64,000 nt of DNA from Echiichthys vipera (GCA_963691815.1 OY829663.1:6483523-6547522), one strand, 5' to 3'; shown: positions 14,101-25,999, counted from the stretch's first letter. A program made the numbers and translations. The notes: generated by a model not told the origin, from the letters alone.

Positions 14101-14739
14101 AATTGTTTAAGATCAAAGGGTTCCCGATGTCCGATCGCAACGAAACCAGCATGAGTGAACTCGGCAGCCAGGAAATAGGGGGGGTAGCCCAAATTTCAAG
14201 TCTCTAAACTAACCCTAACCCCAAAACCCTAACCCTAACCCTAATCCCAACCCTAACCCTAACCCTAACCCTAACCCTAGCCCCAACCCTAACCCTAACC
14301 CTAATCTCAAACCTTAACCCTATTTTAAATAGGCCATAACTTTTGATAGGAAGGTCGTAGAGACTCCATTTTGGTACCGATGGAAAGCTTGTGGCCATAA
14401 ATAGGGGGGTAGGCGAAGTTTCAACAAATGAGCACCAAAGGGAAAAAAATTAGGCACACAATTGTTTAAGATCAAAGGGTTCCCGATGTCTGATCATAAC
14501 GAAACCAGCATGAGTGAACTCGGCACCCAGGAAATAGGGGGGGTAGCCCAAATTTCAAGTCTCTAAACTAACCCTAACCCCAAAACCGTAACCCTAACCC
14601 TAACCCTAATCCCAACCCTAACCCTAACCGTAGCCCCAACCCTAACCCTAACCCTAACCCTTCCCCTAACCCAACCCCAACCCCAATCCCTAACCCTAAC
14701 CCTAATCCCAACCCTAACCCTAATCTCAAACCTTAACCC

Positions 14740-16185
14740 TATTTTAAATAGGCCATAACCTTTGATAGGAAGGTCGTAGAGACTCCATTTTGGTACCGAT
14801 GGAAAGCTTGTGGCCATAAATAGGGGGGTAGGCGAAGTTTCAACAAATGAGCACCAAAGGGAAAAAAATTAGGCACACAATTGTTTAAGATCAAAGGGTT
14901 CCCGATGTCCGATCGCAACGAAACCAGCATGAGTGAACTCGGAAGCCAGGAAATAGGGGGGGTAGCCCAAATTTCAAGTCTCTAAACTAACCCTAACCCC
15001 AAAACCCTAACCCTAACCCTAACCCTTACCCTAACCCCAAAACCGTAACCCTAACCCTAACCCTAACCCTAACCCTAACCCTAATCTCAAACCTTAACCC
15101 TATTTTAAATAGGCCATAACTTTTGATAGGAAGGTCGTAGAGACTCCATTTTGGTACCGATGGAAAGCTTGTGGCCATAAATAGGGGGGTAGGCGAAGTT
15201 TCAACAAATGAGCACCAAAGGGAAAAAAATTAGGCACACAATTGTTTAAGATCAAAGGGTTCCCGATGTCCGATCGCAACGAAACCAGCATGAGTGAACT
15301 CGGCAGCCAGGAAATAGGGGGGGTAGCCCAAATTTCAAGTCTCTAAACTAACCCTAACCCCAAAACCCTAACCCTAACCCTAATCCCAACCCTAACCCTA
15401 ACCCTAACCCTAACCCTAGCCCGAACCCTAACCCTAACCCTAACCCTAATCTCAAACCTTAACCCTATTTTAAATAGGCCATAACTTTTGATAGGAAGGT
15501 CGTAGAGACTCCATTTTGGTACCGATGGAAAGCTTGTGGCCATAAATAGGGGGGTAGGCGAAGTTTCAACAAATGAGCACCAAAGGGAAAAAAATTAGGC
15601 ACACAATTGTTTAAGATCAAAGGGTTCCCGATGTCTGATCATAACGAAACCAGCATGAGTGAACTCAGCACCCAGGAAATAGGGGGGGTAGCCCAAATTT
15701 CAAGTCTCTAAACTAACCCTAACCCCAAAACCCTAACCCTAACCCTAACCCTAACCCCAAAACCGTAACCCTAACCCTAACCCTAACCCTAACCCTAACC
15801 CTAATCTCAAACCTTAACCCTATTTTAAATAGGCCATAACTTTTGATAGGAAGGTCGTAGAGACTCCATTTTGGTACCGATGGAAAGCTTGTGGCCATAA
15901 ATAGGGGGGTAGGCGAAGTTTCAACAAATGAGCACCAAAGGGAAAAAAATTAGGCACACAATTGTTTAAGATCAAAGGGTTCCCGATGTCCGATCGCAAC
16001 GAAACCAGCATGAGTGAACTCGGCAGCCAGGAAATAGGGGGGGTAGCCCAAATTTCAAGTCTCTAAACTAACCCTAACCCCAAAACCCTAACCCTAACCC
16101 TAATCCCAACCCTAACCCTAACCCTAACCCTAACCCTAGCCCCAACCCTAACCCTAACCCTAACCCTAATCTCAAACCTTAACCC
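14740..16185. repeat. Four-monomer satellite block, repeated at 17331-18776
   Basis: Core intervals 361, 365, 355, 365 occur here and again at 17331-18776, an offset of 2591 bp. Both copies carry the rare linker variant CCCTTACCC after the first core (about 15024 and 17610) and CTCAGCACCC in place of CTCGGCACCC (about 15665 and 18256). The shared rare variants make duplication of the block more likely than independent assembly. Confidence 0.85.
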
Positions 16186-19100
16186 TATTTTAAATAGGCC
16201 ATAACTTTTGATAGGAAGGTCGAAGAGACTCCATTTTGGTACCGATGGAAAGCTTGTGGCCATAAATAGGGGGGTAGGCGAAGTTTCAACAAATGAGCAC
16301 CAAAGGGAAAAAAATTAGGCACACAATTGTTTAAGATCAAAGTGTTCCCGATGTCCGATCGCAACGAAACCAGCATGAGTGAACTCGGAAGCCAGGAAAT
16401 AGGGGGGGTAGCCCAAATTTCAAGTCTCTAAACTAACCCTAACCCCAAAACCCTAACCCTAACCCTAACCCTAACCCTAACCCCAAAACCGTAACCCTAA
16501 CCCTAACCCTAACCCTAACCCTAACCCTAATCTCAAACCTTAACCCTATTTTAAATAGGCCATAACTTTTGATAGGAAGGTCGTAGAGACTCCATTTTGG
16601 TACCGATGGAAAGCTTGTGGCCATAAATAGGGGGGTAGGCGAAGTTTCAACAAATGAGCACCAAAGGGAAAAAAATTAGGCACACAATTGTTTAAGATCA
16701 AAGGGTTCCCGATGTCCGATCGCAACGAAACCAGCATGAGTGAACTCGGCAGCCAGGAAATAGGGGGGGTAGCCCAAATTTCAAGTCTCTAAACTAACCC
16801 TAACCCCAAAACCCTAACCCTAACCCTAATCCCAACCCTAACCCTAACCCTAACCCTAACCCTAGCCCCAACCCTAACCCTAACCCTAACCCTAATCTCA
16901 AACCTTAACCCTATTTTAAATAGGCCATAACTTTTGATAGGAAGGTCGTAGAGACTCCATTTTGGTACCGATGGAAAGCTTGTGGCCATAAATAGGGGGG
17001 TAGGCGAAGTTTCAACAAATGAGCACCAAAGGGAAAAAAATTAGGCACACAATTGTTTAAGATCAAAGGGTTCCCGATGTCTGATCATAACGAAACCAGC
17101 ATGAGTGAACTCGGCACCCAGGAAATAGGGGGGGTAGCCCAAATTTCAAGTCTCTAAACTAACCCTAACCCCAAAACCGTAACCCTAACCCTAACCCTAA
17201 TCCCAACCCTAACCCTAACCGTAGCCCCAACCCTAACCCTAACCCTAACCCTTCCCCTAACCCAACCCCAACCCCAATCCCTAACCCTAACCCTAATCCC
17301 AACCCTAACCCTAATCTCAAACCTTAACCCTATTTTAAATAGGCCATAACCTTTGATAGGAAGGTCGTAGAGACTCCATTTTGGTACCGATGGAAAGCTT
17401 GTGGCCATAAATAGGGGGGTAGGCGAAGTTTCAACAAATGAGCACCAAAGGGAAAAAAATTAGGCACACAATTGTTTAAGATCAAAGGGTTCCCGATGTC
17501 CGATCGCAACGAAACCAGCATGAGTGAACTCGGAAGCCAGGAAATAGGGGGGGTAGCCCAAATTTCAAGTCTCTAAACTAACCCTAACCCCAAAACCCTA
17601 ACCCTAACCCTAACCCTTACCCTAACCCCAAAACCGTAACCCTAACCCTAACCCTAACCCTAACCCTAACCCTAATCTCAAACCTTAACCCTATTTTAAA
17701 TAGGCCATAACTTTTGATAGGAAGGTCGTAGAGACTCCATTTTGGTACCGATGGAAAGCTTGTGGCCATAAATAGGGGGGTAGGCGAAGTTTCAACAAAT
17801 GAGCACCAAAGGGAAAAAAATTAGGCACACAATTGTTTAAGATCAAAGGGTTCCCGATGTCCGATCGCAACGAAACCAGCATGAGTGAACTCGGCAGCCA
17901 GGAAATAGGGGGGGTAGCCCAAATTTCAAGTCTCTAAACTAACCCTAACCCCAAAACCCTAACCCTAACCCTAATCCCAACCCTAACCCTAACCCTAACC
18001 CTAACCCTAGCCCCAACCCTAACCCTAACCCTAACCCTAATCTCAAACCTTAACCCTATTTTAAATAGGCCATAACTTTTGATAGGAAGGTCGTAGAGAC
18101 TCCATTTTGGTACCGATGGAAAGCTTGTGGCCATAAATAGGGGGGTAGGCGAAGTTTCAACAAATGAGCACCAAAGGGAAAAAAATTAGGCACACAATTG
18201 TTTAAGATCAAAGGGTTCCCGATGTCTGATCATAACGAAACCAGCATGAGTGAACTCAGCACCCAGGAAATAGGGGGGGTAGCCCAAATTTCAAGTCTCT
18301 AAACTAACCCTAACCCCAAAACCCTAACCCTAACCCTAACCCTAACCCCAAAACCGTAACCCTAACCCTAACCCTAACCCTAACCCTAACCCTAATCTCA
18401 AACCTTAACCCTATTTTAAATAGGCCATAACTTTTGATAGGAAGGTCGTAGAGACTCCATTTTGGTACCGATGGAAAGCTTGTGGCCATAAATAGGGGGG
18501 TAGGCGAAGTTTCAACAAATGAGCACCAAAGGGAAAAAAATTAGGCACACAATTGTTTAAGATCAAAGGGTTCCCGATGTCCGATCGCAACGAAACCAGC
18601 ATGAGTGAACTCGGCAGCCAGGAAATAGGGGGGGTAGCCCAAATTTCAAGTCTCTAAACTAACCCTAACCCCAAAACCCTAACCCTAACCCTAATCCCAA
18701 CCCTAACCCTAACCCTAACCCTAACCCTAGCCCCAACCCTAACCCTAACCCTAACCCTAATCTCAAACCTTAACCCTATTTTAAATAGGCCATAACTTTT
18801 GATAGGAAGGTCGTAGAGACTCCATTTTGGTACCGATGGAAAGCTTGTGGCCATAAATAGGGGGGTAGGCGAAGTTTCAACAAATGAGCACCAAAGGGAA
18901 AAAAATTAGGCACACAATTGTTTAAGATCAAAGGGTTCCCGATGTCTGATCATAACGAAACCAGCATGAGTGAACTCGGCACCCAGGAAATAGGGGGGGT
19001 AGCCCAAATTTCAAGTCTCTAAACTAACCCTAACCCCAAAACCCTAACCCTAACCCTAACCCTAATCCCAACCCTAACCCTAACCGTAGCCCCAACCCTA

Positions 19101-20330
19101 ACCCTAACCCTAACCCTTCCCCTAACCCAACCCCAACCCCAATCCCTAACCCTAACCCTAATCCCAACCCTAACCCTAATCTCAAACCTTAACCCTATTT
19201 TAAATAGGCCATAACCTTTGATAGGAAGGTCGTAGAGACTCCATTTTGGTACCGATGGAAAGCTTGTGGCCATAAATAGGGTGGTAGGCGAAGTTTCAAC
19301 AAATGAGCACCAAAGGGAAAAAAATTAGGCACACAATTGTTTAAGATCAAAGTGTTCCCGATGTCCGATCGCAACGAAACCAGCATGAGTGAACTCGGAA
19401 GCCAGGAAATAGGGGGGGTAGCCCAAATTTCAAGTCTCTAAACTAACCCTAACCCCAAAACCCTAACCCTAACCCTAACCCTTACCCTAACCCCAAAACC
19501 GTAACCCTAACCCTAACCCTAACCCTAACCCTAACCCTAATCTCAAACCTTAACCCTATTTTAAATAGGCCATAACTTTTGATAGGAAGGTCGTAGAGAC
19601 TCCATTTTGGTACCGATGGAAAGCTTGTGGCCATAAATAGGGGGGTTGGCGAAGTTTCAACAAATGAGCACCAAAGGGAAAAAAATTAGGCACACAATTG
19701 TTTAAGATCAAAGGGTTCCCGATGTCTGATCATAACGAAACCAGCATGAGTGAACTCAGCACCCAGGAAATAGGGGGGGTAGCCCAAATTTCAAGTCTCT
19801 AAACTAACCCTAACCCCAAAACCCTAACCCTAACCCTAACCCTAACCCCAAAACCGTAACCCTAACCCTAACCCTAACCCTAACCCTAACCCTAATCTCA
19901 AACCTTAACCCTATTTTAAATAGGCCATAACTTTTGATAGGAAGGTCGTAGAGACTCCATTTTGGTACCGATGGAAAGCTTGTGGCCATAAATAGGGGGG
20001 TAGGCGAAGTTTCAACAAATGAGCACCAAAGGGAAAAAAATTAGGCACACAATTGTTTAAGATCAAAGGGTTCCCGATGTCTGATCATAACGAAACCAGC
20101 ATGAGTGAACTCGGCACCCAGGAAATAGGGGGGGTAGCCCAAATTTCAAGTCTCTAAACTAACCCTAACCCCAAAACCCTAACCCTAACCCTAACCCTAA
20201 TCCCAACCCTAACCCTAACCGTAGCCCCAACCCTAACCCTAACCCTAACCCTTCCCCTAACCCAACCCCAACCCCAATCCCTAACCCTAACCCTAATCCC
20301 AACCCTAACCCTAATCTCAAACCTTAACCC

Positions 20331-20490
20331 TATTTTAAATAGGCCATAACCTTTGATAGGAAGGTCGTAGAGACTCCATTTTGGTACCGATGGAAAGCTT
20401 GTGGCCATAAATAGGGGGGGTAGGCGACGTTTCAACAAATGAGCACCCCAACCCGCACCCTAACCCCTAACCCTAACCCTAACCCTTAGG
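20331..20490. repeat. Truncated terminal satellite core and array edge
   Basis: The 53rd core runs normally to AACAAATGAGCACC and then breaks off at about 20446. It passes into a short irregular tract (CCCGCACCCTAACCCC and three regular CCCTAA units). The G-run here is one base longer than usual, and CGACGTTTC replaces CGAAGTTTC, so this edge copy has diverged. The array stops at the single reversed TTAGGG unit beside 20486. Confidence 0.85.
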
Positions 20491-20494
20491 GTTG

Positions 20495-20524
20495 CGGCTA
20501 ACCACTACACCACCATATAGCCCT
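20495..20524 (-). mobile_element. Truncated SINE head at the satellite boundary
   Basis: On the minus strand this reads as a tRNA-like 5' end containing GGTGGTGTAGTGGTTAGC, which resembles an RNA polymerase III A-box region. It is cut off immediately before the telomere-like sequence. It has no B box and no body, so only about 30 bp survive. The assignment rests on motif recognition over a short stretch and is therefore tentative. Confidence 0.5.
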
Positions 20525-20592
20525 CAATACCCTTTTTAAATCAAAACAACACGTCTTAAATCAAAAAGGTTAAAAGGAAATGAATATGACAT

Positions 20593-20803
20593 GGTGGGGT
20601 GGTGGTCAGCACTTTAGCCTCACAACAATAGGGTTTCTGGTTCAAATCCTGGCTGGGGCCCTTCTGTGTGGAGTTTGCATGTTCTTCCCGTGTCTGTGTG
20701 GATTTTCTCCTGGTTCTCTGGCTACGTCAGCTGGGATGAGCTCCAACCCCCCCCCCCCTGGTACCTCGACAAGTACAAGTGGTTGAAGATGAATGAATGA
20801 ATA
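20593..20803 (+). mobile_element. tRNA-derived SINE, internally deleted copy
   Basis: It begins GGTGGGGTGGTGGTCAGCAC, has a canonical pol III B box GGTTCAAATCC at 20639-20649, continues with CTTCTGTGTGGAGTTTGC, and ends with a GAATGAATGAATAA tail. Compared with the fuller copy at 21202 it lacks about 140 bp between the GTTCTCTGG region and the GCTGGGATGAGCTCC region. A poly-C tract of about 11 lies at 20748. Sequences of this type are abundant in teleost genomes. I do not assign a database family name. Confidence 0.8.
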
Positions 20804-20811
20804 AACTAATG

Positions 20812-22715
20812 CATTTGCAAAGCTTAGATACTGTACTGTGCAAGTTATGCTACACCCTTTTTTCTGTTTCCAGGTTTACAAGAAATCCTTCATTGAAATT
20901 ACAATATCTGTTGTTCATCTGTGTAATATTTACAGTGGTGGAGTGTAACTAAATGCACTACGTTTGCCTGACAGCATTAGTTGCATTTCAGATCACAGTC
21001 TCCGTCCCCTTACTGTCCAGTGAAAACCACATATCTCCGGAATGCAGGGATTTTACTTGTAGTGGCGTATTTTCACACAGTCGGCCTGAAATGCTCAGTT
21101 TTAGTTTTAGTTTGGCATCAGTTCTTTTACTTATACTTTAACCAATACTGTATAACAAATGATTGATCTGCATTGTTTTATAACAAGCCAGATTTTCAGC
21201 AGTGGGGTGGTGGTCAGCACTGTCACCTTACAGCGACAGGGTTCCTGGTTCAAATCCCGGCTGGGGCCCTTCTGTGTGGAGTTTGCACGTTCTCCCCGTG
21301 TCTGTTGGGGTTTTCTCTGGGTTCTCCGGTGACCGCACACAGTCCAAAGACGTGCACGTGTTAGGTTCATTGATGACTCTAAAATTGCCCGTAGGTGTGA
21401 ATGGTTGTCTGTCTCTGTTCGTCTCTATGTGTCCTGTGATAGACCGGCGTCCTGTCCAGTGTGGACCCCGCCTCACGCCTGATGTTAGCTGGGATCGGCT
21501 CCAGCCCCCCCTCGACTCCGACAGGGACAAGCAGTTGAGGATGAATGAAAGATACTTAAAGAAACTTCACTGTTCAGACACAGCTCTATTGTGACACTTA
21601 TTATTCAAGAATGGCTTCATGATCAGGATGAAGTCAGTGGGTGAACCAGGTCTAGTGATCACAGAGACTTTATTGTTATCCAACAACACCCAGTATGTGA
21701 ATTATAAAACAGCATTTCAAGGAGGTTTTGAATGACTTTCCTTCACGGCCCTATAGCTGATTAATTCAGACAACCAACAGATACATAATACATCATACTC
21801 TATACTAGAATGAGAACATTGAAAGCAGGGTAAATATTCACAGCATAGCACACAGACATTATTTTTTTAGAAGGATTCTCTGGAAATGACAGACGGTCCC
21901 ACGCGGTCGCTCCATGTGAGTCACCGCTCTGATCCAGCTATTTGTCTTCCTCCAGACTGAAACAAAGAAGATACATTACACACAGCACAATTTAGAAATC
22001 CTCTTAGCTGTCCATGCAAATACATTTATTTTTTTTTAACTCTATTGTGTAAATGACAAGCCAAACGGGTATGGTATTAGTGTAATTGGAGATTAGGAAA
22101 CATTTGGTGGCTTTAGTTTGGATAATGTATACTGTGAGAAAATGGATGTTGTTCTTGATTATGGCAGTTCATAAAACAACATACCGGAGAACTACAACAG
22201 TCTGACCAAATTATACAGTAATCATGTATACATTTACTTTGTTGTACATTAAAGTAACGCATGTAAAATGAAAATAAAATGTCAGAGGGAAGTGCTTTAG
22301 ATGGCTCAATGAAAATAAGGATTTACTTTGGCCTTTTTGACATATTTTATCACAAAGAACATTCGCAGGTGATTTTAAATTCCCCCAAAACACTTTCACA
22401 TTGTGAAAGCTGTGATTTGTTTTTACATGAGGTGAGAATGAGGATCGAAAACCCATGAATAGTTTGTCCTAAAGATGTGTCTGAGGGATCAGCTCGAGCT
22501 TTGTGTTTTTGCAAAATCTATCGTTTCCCACCGCAAATGGCAGCAACAAAACAGCCAAATGTAAATGGTGCCATTCCAAGTAAAAAAAAAAAAAGGGGGG
22601 GTTGAAATTCTTCAAATATGGCAGATAGATGTGGTCTGAACAACAGGGAAGTGGACTTAAGGAATGTTACACACACGCCCAAAATACACACACATGCAGG
22701 ATATATACATGCAAT
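20812..22715. other. Intergenic DNA outside the SINE copies; no gene seen
   Basis: Apart from the SINE at 21202-21550, this stretch is A/T-rich and shows no open frame with recognisable protein similarity and no convincing splice-bounded exon. A poly-A/G run (A12 followed by G7) lies at about 22583-22601. Confidence 0.6.
21202..21550 (+). mobile_element. tRNA-derived SINE, near full-length copy
   Basis: Same family and orientation as the copy at 20593. The tRNA-like head has its B box GGTTCAAATCC at 21247-21257. It is followed by the conserved body (CCCTTCTGTGTGGAGTTTGC, then AGTCCAAAGACGTGC, AAATTGCCCGTAGGTGTGAA, CCTGTGATAGACCGGCG, and GCTGGGATCGGCTCCAGCC) and a GATGAATGAA tail. Overlapping reading frames on both strands are incidental. 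Confidence 0.85.
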
Positions 22716-22719
22716 TAAT

Positions 22720-22924
22720 GGAGAGATGTCAGAGTGAGGGAGCTGCCAGTGGACTGGCACCCGGAGCAGTTGTGGGTTCAGTGTCTTGCTCAACATCACC
22801 TTGGCAGACTGGCACCTCTCTACCCACCAGTCCACACTCCATTCATGGTCCACACGGGGATTGAACCGGCAACCCTCAAGTCCCCAGCCAAGTCACCTAT
22901 GGACTGAGTTACTAGCGCCCCACA
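22720..22924 (-). mobile_element. tRNA-derived SINE, second family, minus strand
   Basis: Read on the minus strand, the head is GGGGCGCTAGTAACTCAG with a B box GGTTCAATCCC (plus-strand 22858-22868). Downstream comes the body motif GAGCAAGACACTGAACCC, typical of a common teleost tRNA-SINE. It is a different family from the elements at 20593 and 21202. The CA-rich stretch at 22668-22700 may be its tail. Confidence 0.75.
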
Positions 22925-23469
22925 TAGGGAAAGAACACTTCCCCTGCCTTTTATTTAAACCAAAACACATAATCTGTGGGCTATATATTATTACACATGA
23001 AGAAAAAAAACATATCTGTTGAACATATAATGTCACTGCCCAGATAAATAATCAACTTGCATTCATATAAAAGTGACACTAGAGGGCGATAGTGGCACTC
23101 TTATAAACGAGTACAGCCACAAGATCCTTCTGTTTCCTACAACACTGAAATTTAAACCCACAACTTTAGTATCAACTTCAGGTCACCGTTTAATGGGTTG
23201 GAGTGTTTTAACAAGCAGAAGGGGAAAGCTATGTGTTTTAATAATACAACTACGCCGAATCTGCCAAACATTCTTTAACTTTGCACATAGCTTTGAGGGT
23301 AACTGGACTGCATCAGTGCTTTGGGGGAAGGAATGGTGGAAGAACTATTCAAATCCTTTACTACTACACCACAAATTAAAAAACACTATTTCAAGTTTTA
23401 AAATCTAATTTTGTTGTTTCTTTAACAATGCATGCGTCATATTTTTGTCAGATTGTCATGTAAATGGAC

Positions 23470-23750
23470 TTATACTTATATAGCATCTTTCTAATCTTCT
23501 GACTACTTAGGGCTCTTTCACAGTGTTTGTCACATTCACCCATTCACACAGTCATTCACACTGATGGCAGTGGACATCTACATACCATCTGATCTAACCA
23601 TTCACACCACATTTAGACACCCATGCGCAGCTGGGTTCAGTGTCTTGTCTTGCCCAAGGACACCTCAACAGGTGGACCAGGGGTGGTTGGAATCGAACCG
23701 CCAATCTCTCAAATGGAGGCAGATCCACTCTTTATACAGCGCCACAATCA
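23470..23750 (-). mobile_element. tRNA-derived SINE, related to the 22720 element
   Basis: The minus-strand head GTGGCGCTGTATAAAGAG is followed by a B box GGTTCGATTCC (plus-strand 23689-23699). The body contains GGGCAAGACAAGACACTGAA, the reverse complement of the CACATTCACCCATTCACAC box, and a 3' end near the AATCTTCTGACTACTTAGGG sequence. This layout is widespread in teleost genomes. The whole element appears present. Confidence 0.75.
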
Positions 23751-24970
23751 CCCACGATCATGTCTGGTGGCTATAAACTCTTATTATGCAGGGTTTCTAT
23801 AGGTGTTACTTACAGACAGTGCGGAAAAACATTTAAATGGACAGTACCTGAGTACGTTCCACCATTGCTTCTTCTAGACAGTTATACGTTGAAAACTCAG
23901 TGTCTACCCTTTGGTCTCCTCTTCAAGTAATTTTAACACATCAGCTACTATTCTTAGACCTGAGATCATCTTCGCTCTTCGTGACACTCTCACAAATCCC
24001 CGGTTGTACTGAACCCCCCGGGTGATATGAGACACGTGTGTGCCACAGTGATGGCTCAGACCACACATACAAGTCAATTACATGTGGGAACAAAGAGATA
24101 ACACATCCAGAAGGCCATCAACTGGAGAAATTGGATTTATACCTGGGTGGGAAAAAAAAGTAAAGTACTGTTAATTAGCTCAATTTGTCACTGATGCACC
24201 ATTAAAGCCACACAGAATTGCATCTTACAAAGAAGTAAATATTTTGACTCCCTGCATGTCATGAAACACACGGTATGCCTGAGTATTTTAAGCGTCTTTA
24301 TCAAGCAACTCTAACGCCCGCTGAAATCGATGTCAGGCTGGAGGGCTCTAATTAGCTTACAAGTCTCATTTGCCTGACACGCGGGATCTCTTCAACGAGG
24401 TTTTATCTTTCGTTTCAGGGTTATTTATGTCGACTAACTCACTCCGAGTGGATGTTTGTTCAAATGTTGATGTGGCTGGAACTCTTCAAGCGGTTCCTTC
24501 AGTAAAGAGATTCTGGGGTCTAACTTCAAGGTCAGATTTCACCGAGTGTTCTGCCCGTTTTTGGAAGCAAAATGTGAACAAACTTGCGGAGGGCTTTGAA
24601 AACGAGGCTGCCTCCTGCGGTGACGGGCTTACGGAGATGAAACAAAAAAAACAGCAGAGCCGTGATTAAAGATTACCAGCTTTCTCTTTTTATTGAAAAA
24701 TATAGCTGTTATTTCAAAGAGAGGAAAGTGAGGAAGGTAAATATATTAATATACTGTAAAACCAGAATAAGGAGTAGGAAAAGAAAACGGTACATACTTG
24801 GTAGAACACTACAGCCACTGAATAGAAATAAAAAAAAGAAGAAAACATTCAACAGCAGAACTTTGAGCCAGTTGTTTTTTTGCAGTCCTTATCATTTTTT
24901 ACGCCACTCACCAAACCGCAGCTGTCGGGGCATGGAAAACTTTTAAGCGGGCCTGAGGCAGAAAGTATTT
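23751..24970. other. Intergenic DNA beyond the 3' end of cdc42ep4
   Basis: I see no gene here. A 99-codon frame at 24370-24669 has no recognisable similarity and no splice context. The stretch probably separates the satellite/SINE zone from the cdc42ep4 transcript. Confidence 0.5.
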
Positions 24971-24988
24971 GCAAATTCCTTTAAACGG

Positions 24989-24994
24989 TTTATT
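24989..24994 (-). terminator. Candidate poly(A) signal for cdc42ep4
   Basis: The minus strand reads AATAAA here, about 2.6 kb downstream of the cdc42ep4 stop codon. It is the first canonical hexamer I found after the stop. ATTAAA variants occur nearer (about 26011, 26053 and 27239) and could be used instead. The long 3'UTR this implies is plausible for the gene but rests on the hexamer alone. Confidence 0.3.
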
Positions 24995-25950
24995 CTGGCC
25001 TACCACTGGAGCTTTCTACGGAGAAACACGACACATGCCCGAGAGTTAAGACAATTGCGAGAAAATATTTCAGTGTAATTTACTATACTTTTCCCATGAC
25101 TCTCTGTTGACCTCTTCCAAATGTACTTGCAAATACAATTTGGCTGCAAATGTGCACATTTAGTGTTGAAGTCAGTGAACAGTGTTGTGGTTCTCACGCT
25201 GGTACCGCAGTCCCACTGCTGAAAACAAAGATTGTTTACCGTAATCACCGATGGCACAAATTAGATTTACGTTACTTGATTAAAACAACAGAAGATAAGG
25301 AGTGTATTTGTTCTTTTTTTCGAAGGGTCCATTTCGTGGCGGTTGCAGCTGCGCAAACAATCCACAAACCACACATTTCACAATGGATCCATAGAAATAA
25401 TAAAAAGAGTACATTTGGCCCATTTACATCAAAATATGAAAGAGTTCTGACTCAAATCATACTGCACATTTATACATAAGGGAAACAAAAACATCCTGAT
25501 AATGTTACCCAATGATATGGTTAGAAGATACATGGCAATTTCCTTCAGCTCACTTTTCATTTGAGAACTTCTTGCGACCTGTTCACGTGGACATGTTTCC
25601 AAAACATCTCAATAACCCGAGGCAGAATGGCACAGCATCCTGATTCTATGTACACACCCCCCGCATCGACCGCCACAACAGGAAATCCAAAGCTCCCGTT
25701 TGTCAAACCTGGCGATTAGTTTTCTAACACAAAATAATAATAATAAAAAAGAAAAAAGGTCAGACATTAATTATGGATATCGGACAAAAGACAACACATC
25801 TCTATCTGCCTCGTTTAGAACTGAAAGTAACCCGGAGGAGCATATCGAGCGAGCTTACGTTGTAAAAACTAAACTAAACACAAGAAGGCCAAAGAAGAAA
25901 CAGCCCACCTGTCTGTTCCTGACCCTGCTGTTTCTGGAGCAGTTCCAGCT

Positions 25951-25999
25951 GGTTGGTTGGTGGGGGGGTGGGGGGTGGGGGGGGGGGTGGGGGGGGGGC
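25951..25999. repeat. G-rich tract with quadruplex potential
   Basis: The plus strand has at least four runs of six or more G separated by single T bases, preceded by two GGTT units. The density of G-runs easily meets the usual four-run rule. The tract falls in the putative cdc42ep4 3'UTR, where the transcript would carry the C-rich strand. Confidence 0.85.

Larger units (their letters stand above)
1..20490. repeat. Subtelomeric satellite array with embedded telomere-like repeats
   Basis: A head-to-tail array of 53 cores. Each core is about 240 bp of unique sequence, running from the TATTTTAAATAGG box to the TTTCAAGTCTCTAAAC box. Cores are separated by 100-300 bp of linker made of CCCTAA and variants (CCGTAA, CCCCAA, CCAAAACCCTAA, CTTCCCCTAA). 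Core starts I located: 45, 584, 1021, 1439, 1794, 2165, 2584, 2951, 3348, 3893, 4330, 4748, 5109, 5474, 5893, 6254, 6619, 7038, 7399, 7764, 8183, 8538, 8935, 9300, 9718, 10085, 10494, 10912, 11273, 11682, 12059, 12420, 12785, 13204, 13559, 13962, 14321, 14740, 15101, 15466, 15821, 16186, 16547, 16912, 17331, 17692, 18057, 18412, 18777, 19196, 19557, 19912, 20331. All copies share one orientation, with the C-rich strand on top, as expected at a left chromosome end. Cores differ by only a few bases, so the array is young or homogenised. Recurrent minus-strand reading frames of 61-94 codons here are by-products of the repeat, not genes. Confidence 0.97.

Noticed and set aside
583..20438. Dozens of minus-strand frames of 61-94 codons across the satellite
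   Set aside because: They repeat with the satellite core, run into telomeric-hexamer dipeptides and mostly start from non-ATG codons. They are by-products of one repeated sequence, not a gene family.
1..20490. CRISPR array or prokaryotic repeat system
   Set aside because: The repeats are 355-545 bp, telomere-derived, with near-identical instead of unique spacers, and the surrounding genes are vertebrate.
21228..21594. 130- and 100-codon frames at about 21.2-21.6 kb
   Set aside because: They lie entirely in a SINE copy.
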